From Actinomadura rupiterrae (GTDB lineage: Bacteria; Actinomycetota; Actinomycetes; Streptosporangiales; Streptosporangiaceae): a stretch of DNA of 64,000 bases. The notes below the pieces were generated by a model that made no database searches, had not been told where the DNA came from, and saw only the letters and a program-made list of their open reading frames with translations. The position numbers and the translations under genes were made by a program. The stretch is taken from contig NZ_JAMZEA010000007.1 of the NCBI RefSeq assembly GCF_024172125.1, positions 62,001 to 126,000 of the forward strand, written 5' to 3'. Positions 37,622 through 46,232 of the stretch are shown here, in pieces; within the stretch, counting starts at the first letter, position 1; each line of letters begins with the position of its first letter.

Positions 37622-38569
37622 ATGGCTGTCTGCCCGGTCGGACACCAGTCCGGCTCCGACGACTACTGCGACGTGTGCGGCGAGCGCATCGGCGGGGCGT
37701 CCGCGCCGCCGATGGCGGGCGCGGCGCCGTCGCCGGGCCCGGGTCAGGGCCCGGCCACGGGCGCGTCGACGCAGGCGATGGTCATGCCCGGCTCGCCGTG
37801 CCCGGACTGCGGCACCCCGGCCGCCGACCGGTTCTGCGAGCAGTGCGGCTACGACTTCGCGACCGGCGGCCGCCGGCCCAGCGCGCAGCCCGGCCCGCCG
37901 CCCGCGCCGCAGCCGGCGGGGGCCGAGCCGTCCAACCCGATGCCCGCGCCGAACCCGCCGATGCCGAACCCGTCGCCGGCGCCGCCCGGCCCGCAGCCGG
38001 GGCCGCCGCCGGGCCCAGATCCGGGTCCCGGTCCCGGTCCCGGGCCCGGTCCTGGGCCTGGGCCTGGGCCGCATTCGGGTCCGGTTCCGCATTCGGGTCC
38101 GGTTCCGCAGCCGGGCCCGCCGCCCGGTCCGGCTCCGCAGCCCGGGCCGCCGCAGACCGGGTGGGTCGCGGTCGTCGCGGCCGACCGGGGCTACTACGAC
38201 GCGGTGATCGCGATGAACGGCCCGGACGCGGCGCGCATCGTGTTCCCGCCGTTCGCGCCCGAGCGGCGCATCCCGCTCGCCGGGGACCGGGTGCTGATCG
38301 GGCGGCGCAGCCCGAGCCGCGGCACCGACCCGCAGATCGACCTGCGCCAGCCGCCGGAGGACCCGGGCGTCTCGCACACCCACGCGGTGCTGCTGGCCCG
38401 CCCGGACGGCCGCTGGTCGCTGGTCGACCCCGGCTCGGCCAACGGCACGTGCGTGAACGGCTCGACCCAGCCGATCCCGAACAACGTGGAGGTCCCGGTG
38501 GGCGAGGGCGACCGCGTCCACGTCGGGGCCTGGACGACCATCACCCTCACGAGAGGCGGGACGCCATGA
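37622..38569 (+). CDS. FHA-domain protein with double zinc ribbon and Pro/Gly linker
   Basis: 315 residues, two bases after the VWA stop. Two zinc motifs open it (CPVGH...CDVC, Cys 4-19; CPDC...CEQC, Cys 60-75). About 100 residues of Pro/Gly-rich linker follow, containing long Gly-Pro alternation. The C-terminal FHA domain (about 215-315) has the phosphothreonine-binding set: GRRSPSRG, PGVSHTHAVLL and GSANGTCVNG. FHA domains read phosphothreonine. Unlike GarA it has no N-terminal ETTS acceptor, so it is more likely a reader than the PknG substrate. Possible ligands are the VWA tail or autophosphorylated PknG. Confidence 0.92.
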   Translation: MAVCPVGHQSGSDDYCDVCGERIGGASAPPMAGAAPSPGPGQGPATGASTQAMVMPGSPCPDCGTPAADRFCEQCGYDFATGGRRPSAQPGPPPAPQPAGAEPSNPMPAPNPPMPNPSPAPPGPQPGPPPGPDPGPGPGPGPGPGPGPGPHSGPVPHSGPVPQPGPPPGPAPQPGPPQTGWVAVVAADRGYYDAVIAMNGPDAARIVFPPFAPERRIPLAGDRVLIGRRSPSRGTDPQIDLRQPPEDPGVSHTHAVLLARPDGRWSLVDPGSANGTCVNGSTQPIPNNVEVPVGEGDRVHVGAWTTITLTRGGTP

Positions 38570-40083
38570 CGGCCGTCCAGCAGCAGGGAGCCTCGCCTCC
38601 CGCGCCCGCGCCCCAGGGCGGGCCGCCCGCGCCGCCCGTCCCGTCCGGGAGCGTCCGGCCGGGGCTCGCCGACGTGCGCGCGCGAGCCGCCGCCATGCCG
38701 CCGCGCCGGGGCATCCGCCGGGCCGTGCCGCGCACCAACTCCGGACGGATCCGGGCGCTGTCGGCCGGTGTCGTGGTCGTCCTCGCGGGCCTGCTCCTGC
38801 TCTCCTGGAACGCGGTGCACGACGCGCGCACCGGCGTGAAGGTGATCGGGACGGCGGGTCCGCAGGTCATCGCGACCGGCGACCTGTACTTCCGGCTCAC
38901 CGACATGGACGCGCAGCTCGCACACGCGCTGCTGGTCGGCGCCGGGCCCGCGCACGCCGCCGACCGCGACCAGGCGCTCACCCGCTACGACGGGAGCCGC
39001 AGCGAGGCCGACAAGGCCCTGGTCGAGGCGGCCCGGCTCGCCCGCGACGACACCGAGAAGCAGACCGCGCGGTCGCTGCTGGACGCGCTCGGCCGCTACG
39101 AGCGGCTCGCCGGGCAGGCGCTGCTGCTGGACCAGCGGTCGCCGCACGCGGCGGGCCCGCCGTCCGCGGCCGTCACGCAGCTCTACCGCCAGGCGACCGA
39201 CCTGATGAAGCTGGAGTTGCTGCCGCAGGCGTACAACCTGACGCTCGACAACGGGACGATCGTCCGGCACACCTACGAGGACAAGCGCTCGGCCGTCCTG
39301 ACCGGGCGGACCGTCGTGCTGGTCGTCGGGTTCGTCCTGCTGGTGCTGCTCGGCGGGTTCCAGCTGTTCATGACGCGCCGGTTCCGGCGCCTGCTGAACC
39401 TGCCGCTCGCGCTGACGACGGTCGCGGTGCTGGTCGTCGTCGCCTGGACGGCCACGATGCTCTCGGGTGAGGCGTCGTCGCTCGCCAAGGCTAAGCACGA
39501 CGGGTTCGACTCGATCCTGGCGCTGGCTCGTGCGCGCGCGATCGGCAACAGCGCGCAGGCCGACCAGACGCGGTTCCTGCTCGACCCCGGACGCGCCGAC
39601 ACCTACGAGCAGGTCTTCCAGAGCAAGTCCCAGACCGTCCTGTACCTGAAGGCCGACAACCTCGCCGACTACCAGAACGGGGTCAAGGGACTGGGGACGC
39701 TGCAAAGCCCCCGGGACAAGCCGCTGCTCGGGTTCCTCGGTGATGAGGGACGCCGTCCGGGCGGAAGCATCGAGGGGCTGAACGACGTCCTGCACGGGTT
39801 CCAGCGCTTCCAGCAGAACGACCGGCAGATGCGCGACCTGGTGGCGCACGGGCAGCGCGACGACGCGATCGCGCTGCAGACCGGGCAGGCCGCTACCGAC
39901 TACACGTCCTACGACAAGAGCGTGGTCAAGCTGGCGGCCGTCCACCAGGCGACGTTCGACAAGGCCATGAAGGACGGCAAGGGCGGCACGAAGGGCTGGC
40001 AGTACGTGCTGCCGGTCGCGGGCCTGGTCGTCCTGCTGCTGCTCGTCGCCGGAATCCGACCCCGCTTGGCGGAGTACCGATGA
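38566..40083 (+). CDS. Four-helix membrane protein, GlnX-like signal transducer
   Basis: 505 residues, ATGA overlap with the FHA gene. A Pro-rich cytosolic N-terminus is followed by helix 1 (SAGVVVVLAGLLLLSW, about 66-82) and a ~165-residue extracytoplasmic helical domain. Helices 2 and 3 (TVVLVVGFVLLVLLGGF; LTTVAVLVVVAWTATML) flank a short cytosolic loop, then comes a second extracytoplasmic domain and helix 4 near the C-terminus (YVLPVAGLVVLLLLVAG). Layout matches mycobacterial GlnX (Rv0412c), which passes the GlnH signal to PknG. The two outside domains resemble the four-helix sensor modules of chemoreceptors. Confidence 0.85.
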   Translation: MTAVQQQGASPPAPAPQGGPPAPPVPSGSVRPGLADVRARAAAMPPRRGIRRAVPRTNSGRIRALSAGVVVVLAGLLLLSWNAVHDARTGVKVIGTAGPQVIATGDLYFRLTDMDAQLAHALLVGAGPAHAADRDQALTRYDGSRSEADKALVEAARLARDDTEKQTARSLLDALGRYERLAGQALLLDQRSPHAAGPPSAAVTQLYRQATDLMKLELLPQAYNLTLDNGTIVRHTYEDKRSAVLTGRTVVLVVGFVLLVLLGGFQLFMTRRFRRLLNLPLALTTVAVLVVVAWTATMLSGEASSLAKAKHDGFDSILALARARAIGNSAQADQTRFLLDPGRADTYEQVFQSKSQTVLYLKADNLADYQNGVKGLGTLQSPRDKPLLGFLGDEGRRPGGSIEGLNDVLHGFQRFQQNDRQMRDLVAHGQRDDAIALQTGQAATDYTSYDKSVVKLAAVHQATFDKAMKDGKGGTKGWQYVLPVAGLVVLLLLVAGIRPRLAEYR

Positions 40084-40952
40084 GCGGACGCGGAACGAGG
40101 GGGCGGACGATGCGGGGACTGAGGTACGGAGCGGCGGCGCTGGCGGTGGCCGCGTCGGCGGCGCTGGCGGCGGCGTGCGGGATCGCGGGCGCCTCGGAGT
40201 CGTCCGTGGCGCACAAGACCAAGCTGGTCATCGGCGTGAACAAGGACCAGCCGGGGCTCGGCACGCAGCAGCCGGACGGCTCCTACCAGGGCTTCGACAT
40301 CGAGATCGCGCGGCAGATCGCGCGGTTCATGCACGCGCACGACGTCGAGTTCAAGACCATCACGTCGGCGACTCGCGAGACGATGCTCCGGAACGGCTCG
40401 GTCGACCTCGTCGTCGGCAGCTACTCGATCACGCCCGAGCGCAAGACGCAGGTCTCGTTCGCCGGGCCGTACTACGTCGCGCACCAGAGCATCCTCGTGC
40501 GCGCGGCCGATGGTGGCCGCGTGAAGACCGTCCACGATCTGGCGGGCCGCAAGGTGTGCCAGGTGCCGGGGTCGGTCTCGTTCCCGCGCGTCACCAAGGA
40601 GCGCGGCGTCCCGGCCGTCGCGGTGAGCGCGAGCGGGTACAAGGACTGCCTCGACGCGCTCACCACCGGACGGCTCGACGCGGTCTCGACCGACGACCTG
40701 ATCCTCGCCGGGCTGTACGCGCAGAACCAGCGCGGCGGCGGGCCGGCGTTGCGCCTGGTCAACGCCCCCTTCTCGGACGAGCCGTACGGTGTCGGCATCA
40801 AGCAGGGCGATGTGGACGGCTGCGAGGCGGTCAACAAGGCGATCACGCAGATGTACCAGCAGGGCATCCCGGCGAAGCTGCTGCAGGCGCAGTTCGGGTC
40901 GAGCGGCCTCGACTTCACCAGCACGGTGCCGCAGTTCGAGGGCTGCGAGTAG
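40080..40952 (+). CDS. glnH: Glutamate/amino-acid-binding lipoprotein, GlnH-like
   Basis: 290 residues if started at the ATGA overlap (40080). ATG 40110 has the stronger ribosome site (GAGGGGG) and gives a tidier signal peptide. The lipobox is LAAAC before GIAGASE. The family-3 solute-binding fold shows KLVIGVNKDQPGLG, GSYQGFDIEIARQIARF, DLVVGSYSITPERKTQVSFA and GRLDAVSTDDLIL. No permease or ATPase gene is near, so it is a sensor rather than a transport subunit, as with GlnH (Rv0411c). Last gene of the operon; it would report external Glu/Asp-like ligands to the membrane protein encoded just before it. Confidence 0.9.
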   Translation: MSGRGTRGRTMRGLRYGAAALAVAASAALAAACGIAGASESSVAHKTKLVIGVNKDQPGLGTQQPDGSYQGFDIEIARQIARFMHAHDVEFKTITSATRETMLRNGSVDLVVGSYSITPERKTQVSFAGPYYVAHQSILVRAADGGRVKTVHDLAGRKVCQVPGSVSFPRVTKERGVPAVAVSASGYKDCLDALTTGRLDAVSTDDLILAGLYAQNQRGGGPALRLVNAPFSDEPYGVGIKQGDVDGCEAVNKAITQMYQQGIPAKLLQAQFGSSGLDFTSTVPQFEGCE

Positions 40953-41114
40953 GGCACCGCCGGCGGGCGATCCCGCGGAGGAATTCGGTCGAATGAGACC
41001 AGCCGGTCACTGAGATCCATCGGTTACGTAAGTGCCGGTGGCGTCCGGTGATCGTAAGTTATGGTCGCGATCTAAAGCGTGCCGGAAACGTCTACCGCGG
41101 GCCAGAGGGGTGCC

Positions 41115-42302
41115 ATGACGACGCTCGTCCTGGTGGTGCTGTGCGTCGTGGTCGGGTCGATGGAGCTGTGGGCGGGGCGGCAGAGCAAGGAGCAGGCGCG
41201 CGCCTTCGCCCGCCGGGTGGACGAGCTGAACGACCAGGTCACCAAGCAGAACAGCGTGCTGGTCACGGTCGGCGAGCAGCTCACCGCCGAGCTGTCGCGG
41301 GTGAAGCGGGACGTGCTGCCCGCGCTCGACTCGCGGCTGCGCGACAACTCCGGGCAGGTCGAGGAGCTGGCCCGGTTCGTCCACCAGGCCGACACCTACC
41401 TGCGCTCGCAGTCGGGCCGGCTGCAGGAGCTGGAGCAGCAGCGGGTCACGCTGGCCGCGCTGCGCCGCAAGCTCGCCGAGATGGAGACCTCGGTGCGGGC
41501 GGTGACCGCCGGGGGCGGCGCGGCGGTCGCGGGCCGGGTGGACGAGGCGATCGCGCGCCTCACCGAGGTCGAGCGCGGCGGCGCCGAGATGCTGGAGCTC
41601 CAGCGCGCCCTCACCCGCACCCTGGAGGACGTCGAGGACGTCGTCGCCGAGCTGCTCCAGTACACCGAGGGCGAGCTGGACAGCGCCGTGTCGTCCGCGC
41701 TCGCCGGGCGTCCGCGGGTCGGCGGCGACGGCCTGTCGGTCACCGCGACCGGACGGCTGTGGAGCCGGGACGAGCAGCTCCAGGACATCCTCGGCGAGAT
41801 GTACGAGGCGTGCCTGCGCGCCAACGGCCTCCAGGTGCGGTTCCGGACGGTCGAGGACGCCGACGGCGCGGGCCCCGGCGTCCCGGACCACCGCCGCTAC
41901 TTCCTCGGCGGCCGCCGGATGGAGGAGCTGGCCGGGGCGTTCACCGCGCTGCTGATCTCCACCGGCGCGGACCTGCCGAACGGCGGGTCGCCCGCGCCGC
42001 CCGGCGGGCTCAGCCGCGACCCCGGCGCCTCACCCGCGCTCGGCCGCGCGCCCGAGGACGAGGCGGCGCTGAAGTCGCTGCTGCGCGTCCTGTACGAGAG
42101 CGCGGGCGCGGTCGCGCAGATCGGGCCGCTGCTCGCCGTCCGGACGCGGGAGGAGCTGGTCGCGGCCGTGCTCGACCCGGGGCAGTCCCTGGAGCTGGAG
42201 AACGACGAGGTGTTCTGGGACCCGTCGACCGCGATCGTCCGGCTGCGCCGGCTGCCGACGCATCAGCTGTGGGAGCTGACCGCCTGGGGCGCGAGCGCGT
42301 AG
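41115..42302 (+). CDS. Membrane-anchored coiled-coil hypothetical protein
   Basis: 395 residues from ATG 41115 (GAGGGG site). A single N-terminal helix (TLVLVVLCVVVGSMELW) anchors a long Glu/Arg/Leu coiled coil (residues ~25-200: RRVDELNDQVTKQNSVL, LQELEQQRVTLAALRRKLAE). A globular C-terminal region follows (LWSRDEQLQDILGEMYEACL, RRYFLGGRRMEELAGAF). It starts 162 bases after glnH with its own probable promoter, so is not strictly in the operon but travels with it. Unknown function. Its 3' end overlaps the convergent gene by 40 bases. Confidence 0.75.
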   Translation: MTTLVLVVLCVVVGSMELWAGRQSKEQARAFARRVDELNDQVTKQNSVLVTVGEQLTAELSRVKRDVLPALDSRLRDNSGQVEELARFVHQADTYLRSQSGRLQELEQQRVTLAALRRKLAEMETSVRAVTAGGGAAVAGRVDEAIARLTEVERGGAEMLELQRALTRTLEDVEDVVAELLQYTEGELDSAVSSALAGRPRVGGDGLSVTATGRLWSRDEQLQDILGEMYEACLRANGLQVRFRTVEDADGAGPGVPDHRRYFLGGRRMEELAGAFTALLISTGADLPNGGSPAPPGGLSRDPGASPALGRAPEDEAALKSLLRVLYESAGAVAQIGPLLAVRTREELVAAVLDPGQSLELENDEVFWDPSTAIVRLRRLPTHQLWELTAWGASA

Positions 42303-42988
42303 GCGCGGACGGTCCGGTCGGCGGGCCCGCCGAGCCGCACGAACACCGGGCAGCGCGCCGCGCCGGACTCGCCGCCGGCCTCCGCGCACAGCCCGACCCC
42401 GGCCCCGCGGTCGAGCAGCACCACGTTCTGCACCGCCCGCGCGGCGCGCACCGCGTACGGCACCGAGGACGCGTCGCCCGGCTCGAACAGCTCCTCGAAG
42501 GTCAGCTTCCGGGCGAACCGGACGAGGCTCTCGGCGTCCACCACGCGGCTGCCGACGGCCGAGGCGGGCCCGGCGATGACGATGCCGAAGCTCGGGTTCT
42601 CCTGGCCGCGCACGTAGATCTCGCGGTCGGGCTCCAGCCCCTTGCGGCGGTCCGGCAGGTGCAGGCCGAAACCGGCCTCGCCCGCGACGAACGCGGGCGG
42701 CCCGAAACCCGGGGGCAGCGCCGTTTCGGGAACGTCCCAGGGGACGCCGCCGAACCCGTCCTGCGGGGGCGCGCCGAACGCGCTGCGGCCGTTGGGGACG
42801 GCGACGGTGAACGTCCCGGGCGGTTCGGACCAGCCGGGCAGGTACACGCCGATCCCGCGGACGAGCAACCGCCAGACGGGCCGTCCGGTCACGTCTGGGG
42901 CGAACACGCCGTCCGGACCCCGGGCGCCCACGGGTGAGTCGGTTCCCGGCCGGGGCTCCCGCGCGGCGTCCATGGCCAACATCATCAT
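42263..42988 (-). CDS. Hypothetical protein
   Basis: 241 residues from the ATG at 42988; ATG 42973 is also possible and neither has a clear ribosome site. No signal peptide. Ordered-looking segments include GRPVWRLLVRGIGVYLPGW, FGIVIAGPASAVGSRVVDAE and ARAVQNVVLLDRGAGVGLC. Two Cys in the C-terminal third. I do not recognise a family. Codon third positions are GC-rich throughout, supporting coding. Convergent overlap of 40 bases with the upstream plus-strand gene. Confidence 0.6.
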   Translation of the reverse strand: MMMLAMDAAREPRPGTDSPVGARGPDGVFAPDVTGRPVWRLLVRGIGVYLPGWSEPPGTFTVAVPNGRSAFGAPPQDGFGGVPWDVPETALPPGFGPPAFVAGEAGFGLHLPDRRKGLEPDREIYVRGQENPSFGIVIAGPASAVGSRVVDAESLVRFARKLTFEELFEPGDASSVPYAVRAARAVQNVVLLDRGAGVGLCAEAGGESGAARCPVFVRLGGPADRTVRAYALAPQAVSSHS

Positions 42989-43276
42989 GACCGCGCGCCG
43001 ACCGCACAAGGGAATCCCCGCCACCCGAGGGAAACCCCTGGCCCCCTTACGCCCGCGGGCTTCCGGTGATCTGATCGGGGTCGTCGCCCCGGGCCTCCCC
43101 GGTCCCTGCAACCGCGGACTTCCGGCCCCCCTCGCGCCCAGCAGCGCGCTCCGTCCTCCTCCCGGCCCGCGCGGAAACGGGCGGCGGGCGGGCGGGAGTG
43201 TGCGGTCGCGGGCAGTGCCCGAGGGTGTGCGGGTCCGCTACCGTTGAGGGCACCAGATCATGACGAGGACGCGGCC

Positions 43277-43795
43277 ATGAACATGCAGGACATGATGGTC
43301 TTCCGGGACGCCGGATCGCGGACCGTCGACCGGTATCTGATGAACCACGAGGGGCACGTCATCGCCGTGCGGCAGCATCCGGCGCGGCTGCTGCTCCCGG
43401 TCGTCGTCGCCTTCGTCGCGCTGGTGGCCTGCACGGCCGTGAACGCGCTCACCGGCTTCGCCTGGGTCTGGTTCCTCTGGGTGGCCTCGCTCGGCTACCT
43501 GGTCTGGAAGGTGTTCGCCTGGTCGATCCAGTTCTTCCTGGTCACCGAGCACCGGATCATGCTGATCACCGGCGTGCTGAACCGCAAGGTCGCGATGATG
43601 CCGCTCGCCAAGGTCACCGACATCCGGTTCGACCGGTCGGTGCTCGGCCGGATGATGGGCTACGGCGAGTTCCTGATCGAGTCGGCGGGCCAGAACCAGG
43701 GCTTCGACCACGTCACCTACATGCCGTACCCGGAGCAGCTCTACCTGGAGGTCTCGTCCCTGGTCTTCGGCTCGCGGGACGCGGCGCCCGACTAG
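43277..43795 (+). CDS. PH-domain (bPH2-type) membrane protein
   Basis: 172 residues from ATG 43277 (GAGGA upstream). Two adjacent helices (LLLPVVVAFVALVACTAVNA; FAWVWFLWVASLGYLVWKVF) are followed by a bacterial pleckstrin-homology-like domain: FFLVTEHRIMLITGVLNRKV, MPLAKVTDIRFDRSVLGRMM, YGEFLIESAGQNQGF. Such YdbS/YdbT-type proteins sit in the membrane; their role is not established. 44 bases before the methyltransferase gene, likely co-transcribed. Confidence 0.88.
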   Translation: MNMQDMMVFRDAGSRTVDRYLMNHEGHVIAVRQHPARLLLPVVVAFVALVACTAVNALTGFAWVWFLWVASLGYLVWKVFAWSIQFFLVTEHRIMLITGVLNRKVAMMPLAKVTDIRFDRSVLGRMMGYGEFLIESAGQNQGFDHVTYMPYPEQLYLEVSSLVFGSRDAAPD

Positions 43796-43839
43796 GGGCG
43801 CCGTGCCGGACCGCCCGTCCGCGCTGGCAGGATGGGCCC

Positions 43840-44637
43840 ATGGAACGCGCCACCACCCCCGGGGACGAGCGGGCCCGCCTCGCCGAGGACGTCACCGTCC
43901 GCCTGCGCAAGGCCGGATGCGTCTTCGCCGAGGACGAGGCCGAGCTGATCCTGTCCGCCGCGTCCTCGCCGGACGAGGTGGACGCGATGGTGACGCGCCG
44001 CGCCGAAGGCGAACCCTTGGAGCACGTGGTCGGCTTCGCCGAGTTCCACGGCCTGCGCATCTCCGTCGACCGGGGTGTTTTCGTCCCGCGCCGCCGCACC
44101 GAGTTCCTGGTCCGCGAGGCCGCCGCCCTGGCCGGACGCGACCCCGTGATCGTCGACCTGTGCTGCGGTGCCGGCGCGCTGGGCGCGGCCCTGGCAGCCG
44201 GAGCGTCCGGACACGTCGAGCTGCACGCCGCCGACATCGACCCGGCCGCAGTGCGTTGCGCGCGCCGGAACGTGCCAGGCAGCGTCCACGAAGGCGACCT
44301 GTTCGACGCCCTACCCGCTGACCTGCGCGGACGCATCGACATCCTGCTCGCGAACGTCCCGTACGTGCCGTCCGGTGAGATCGGGCTGCTGCCGTCCGAG
44401 GCCCGCGACCACGAGGCCCGCGTCGCGCTGGACGGCGGCGACGACGGTCTCGGCGTCCTGCGCCGCGTCGCCGCCGAGGCCGCCGCGTGGCTCTCCCCCG
44501 GCGGCCACCTGCTCAGCGAGACCAGCGAACGCCAGGCGCTCGCGGCCCAGGCCGCCTTCGCCGAAGGCGGCCTGGAGCCCCGCATCGCCACCGACGAGGA
44601 CTGGAACGCCACCGTCATCATCGGCCGCAACCCCTAG
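43840..44637 (+). CDS. PrmC/HemK-related putative protein N5-glutamine methyltransferase
   Basis: 265 residues. N-terminal helical substrate domain ends in GEPLEHVVGFAEFHGLRI. The SAM fold then starts VFVPRRRTEFLVREA and VIVDLCCGAGALGAALA, with AADIDPAAVRCARRN. The catalytic NPPY of true PrmC is NVPYVP here, followed by EARDHEARVALDGGDDGLGVL. That variant marks the PrmC-related side family, so release-factor methylation is not certain. The NVPY change may alter target choice. Confidence 0.88.
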   Translation: MERATTPGDERARLAEDVTVRLRKAGCVFAEDEAELILSAASSPDEVDAMVTRRAEGEPLEHVVGFAEFHGLRISVDRGVFVPRRRTEFLVREAAALAGRDPVIVDLCCGAGALGAALAAGASGHVELHAADIDPAAVRCARRNVPGSVHEGDLFDALPADLRGRIDILLANVPYVPSGEIGLLPSEARDHEARVALDGGDDGLGVLRRVAAEAAAWLSPGGHLLSETSERQALAAQAAFAEGGLEPRIATDEDWNATVIIGRNP

Positions 44638-44698
44638 CCCGCCGGCCGTCCTCGCCTACGGGCGCTGATCAGCCGGCCGGGCAGGGCGGACGCCGGCG

Positions 44699-46111
44699 TC
44701 AGCTGTCGAAGCCGAGGCCGAGGCGGTCGAGGAGGCCGAGCCACGGTCCGCGGCGTCCGGCGTTGCGGTCGGCGCGGGCGATCTCGCGGCGGGTCAGCTC
44801 GATGACGCCGTACCGGAGCGGCTCGGGCGGGAACGGGACGGGCTTGGACCGCACCATCCGCAGCCGCGTCCGCTCGGTCTGCTCGCCGGGCTTCAGGCCG
44901 ACGCCGAGCAGGTCGAGCATGACGTCCGCGCCGAACCGGGTCGCGCCGACGCCGAGGCCGGTGTACCCGGCGGCGTAGGCGAGGCGTCCGGACTGCGCGG
45001 TGCCGTAGAACGCGCTGAACCGGCTGCACGTGTCGATGACGCCGCCCCACGCGTTGCTGAACCGGACGTCTTCGAGCTGCGGGAACGTGGTGAAGAAGTG
45101 CCGCGCGAGGGTGGCGAACGTGCGCGGCCGCCGCTCCAGCTCGGCGTGCACGCCGTTGCCGTAGTGGTAGATCGCGTCGTAGCCGCCCCACAGGATCCGG
45201 TCGTCCGCGGTGAGCCGGTAGTAGTGGAACTGGTTGGCGCTGTCGCCGACGCCCTGCCGGGCGTGCCAGCCGACCGCGTCCTTCTGCGCCGGGGTCAGCG
45301 GCTCGGTGACCAGCGCGTAGTCGTACACCGGGACGAGGAAGTACCGCAGGCGGCGCAGCAGCGGCGGGAACGCGCCGGTCGCGAGCGCGACGCGGCGGGC
45401 GGTCACCGACCCGTACGCGCCGCGGATCTTCATGTCCCCGCGCCGGTCGGACGACATCCCGGTGACGCGGGTGTTCTCGTGGACGCGGACGCCCAGCGAG
45501 CGGCACGCCTCAGCGAGGCCCCAGGCGAGCCGCGCCGGGTGGACCATCGCCACGCCGTCCTTGTCCCACAGCCCGGCCAGGTAGGTCGGGGACCCGATCT
45601 GGGCGCGGACCTCGTCGGCGTCCAGCGGGGTAAGCTCGCGCCCGAGCCGCGCGGCGACCTCGACCTCCTCGCGCAGGCCGCCGACCTGCCACGGCTCGGT
45701 CGCGACGGCCATCTCGCCCGTCCGCTCCCACTGGGCGTCGATGCCGTAGCGGGTGAGCGTGTCGCCGATCGCGGCCAGGTTCTCCATGCCGAGGCGTTCG
45801 AGCACGGGCATCTCGTCCGGCCAGCGCTCCATGCCGTTGCCGATGCCGTGCGTCAGGCTGGCGGCGCAGAAGCCGCCGTTCCGTCCGGACGCGGCGCCGC
45901 CGACACGGTCGGCCTCCAGCACCACGACGTCCAGGGACGGGTCGCGCTCCTTGGCGCGCAGCGCCGTCCAGAGGCCGCTGTAACCGCCGCCGATGACGGC
46001 GAGGTCGCAGGTGGCGTCCCCGACGAGCGCGGGTCCGGGTTCGGGTCGTTCGCCGTCCGCGAGCCAGTACGAGCCTGGTTCGGCATCGGCGAGTGCCCTC
46101 AGCGGATTCAC
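44699..46111 (-). CDS. puuB: FAD-dependent oxidoreductase, gamma-glutamylputrescine oxidase-like
   Basis: 470 residues from GTG 46111 with GAGGGAG upstream. A DAO-fold flavoprotein: DLAVIGGGYSGLWTALRAKE binds FAD, GGAASGRNGGFCAASL follows, and RLAYAAGYTGLGVGATRFGA is the closing FAD segment. PuuB oxidises gamma-glutamylputrescine; related enzymes act on other amines. It lies 121 bases downstream of potC on the same strand, linking uptake to oxidation. No puuA (glutamylputrescine synthetase) is seen in the window, so direct amine oxidation is also possible. Confidence 0.82.
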   Translation of the reverse strand: MNPLRALADAEPGSYWLADGERPEPGPALVGDATCDLAVIGGGYSGLWTALRAKERDPSLDVVVLEADRVGGAASGRNGGFCAASLTHGIGNGMERWPDEMPVLERLGMENLAAIGDTLTRYGIDAQWERTGEMAVATEPWQVGGLREEVEVAARLGRELTPLDADEVRAQIGSPTYLAGLWDKDGVAMVHPARLAWGLAEACRSLGVRVHENTRVTGMSSDRRGDMKIRGAYGSVTARRVALATGAFPPLLRRLRYFLVPVYDYALVTEPLTPAQKDAVGWHARQGVGDSANQFHYYRLTADDRILWGGYDAIYHYGNGVHAELERRPRTFATLARHFFTTFPQLEDVRFSNAWGGVIDTCSRFSAFYGTAQSGRLAYAAGYTGLGVGATRFGADVMLDLLGVGLKPGEQTERTRLRMVRSKPVPFPPEPLRYGVIELTRREIARADRNAGRRGPWLGLLDRLGLGFDS

Positions 46112-46232
46112 ATTTCCAACTCCCTCGGTCCCCGCCGCGCCGGAGTGGCGCGGCGGGGTTTCTGCATGCGGGGCCGCCTGGTCGGCGGCCCCGGTTCTGA
46201 AGGCCAGGTGCGGAGTGCGCGCCTGACCGGGG

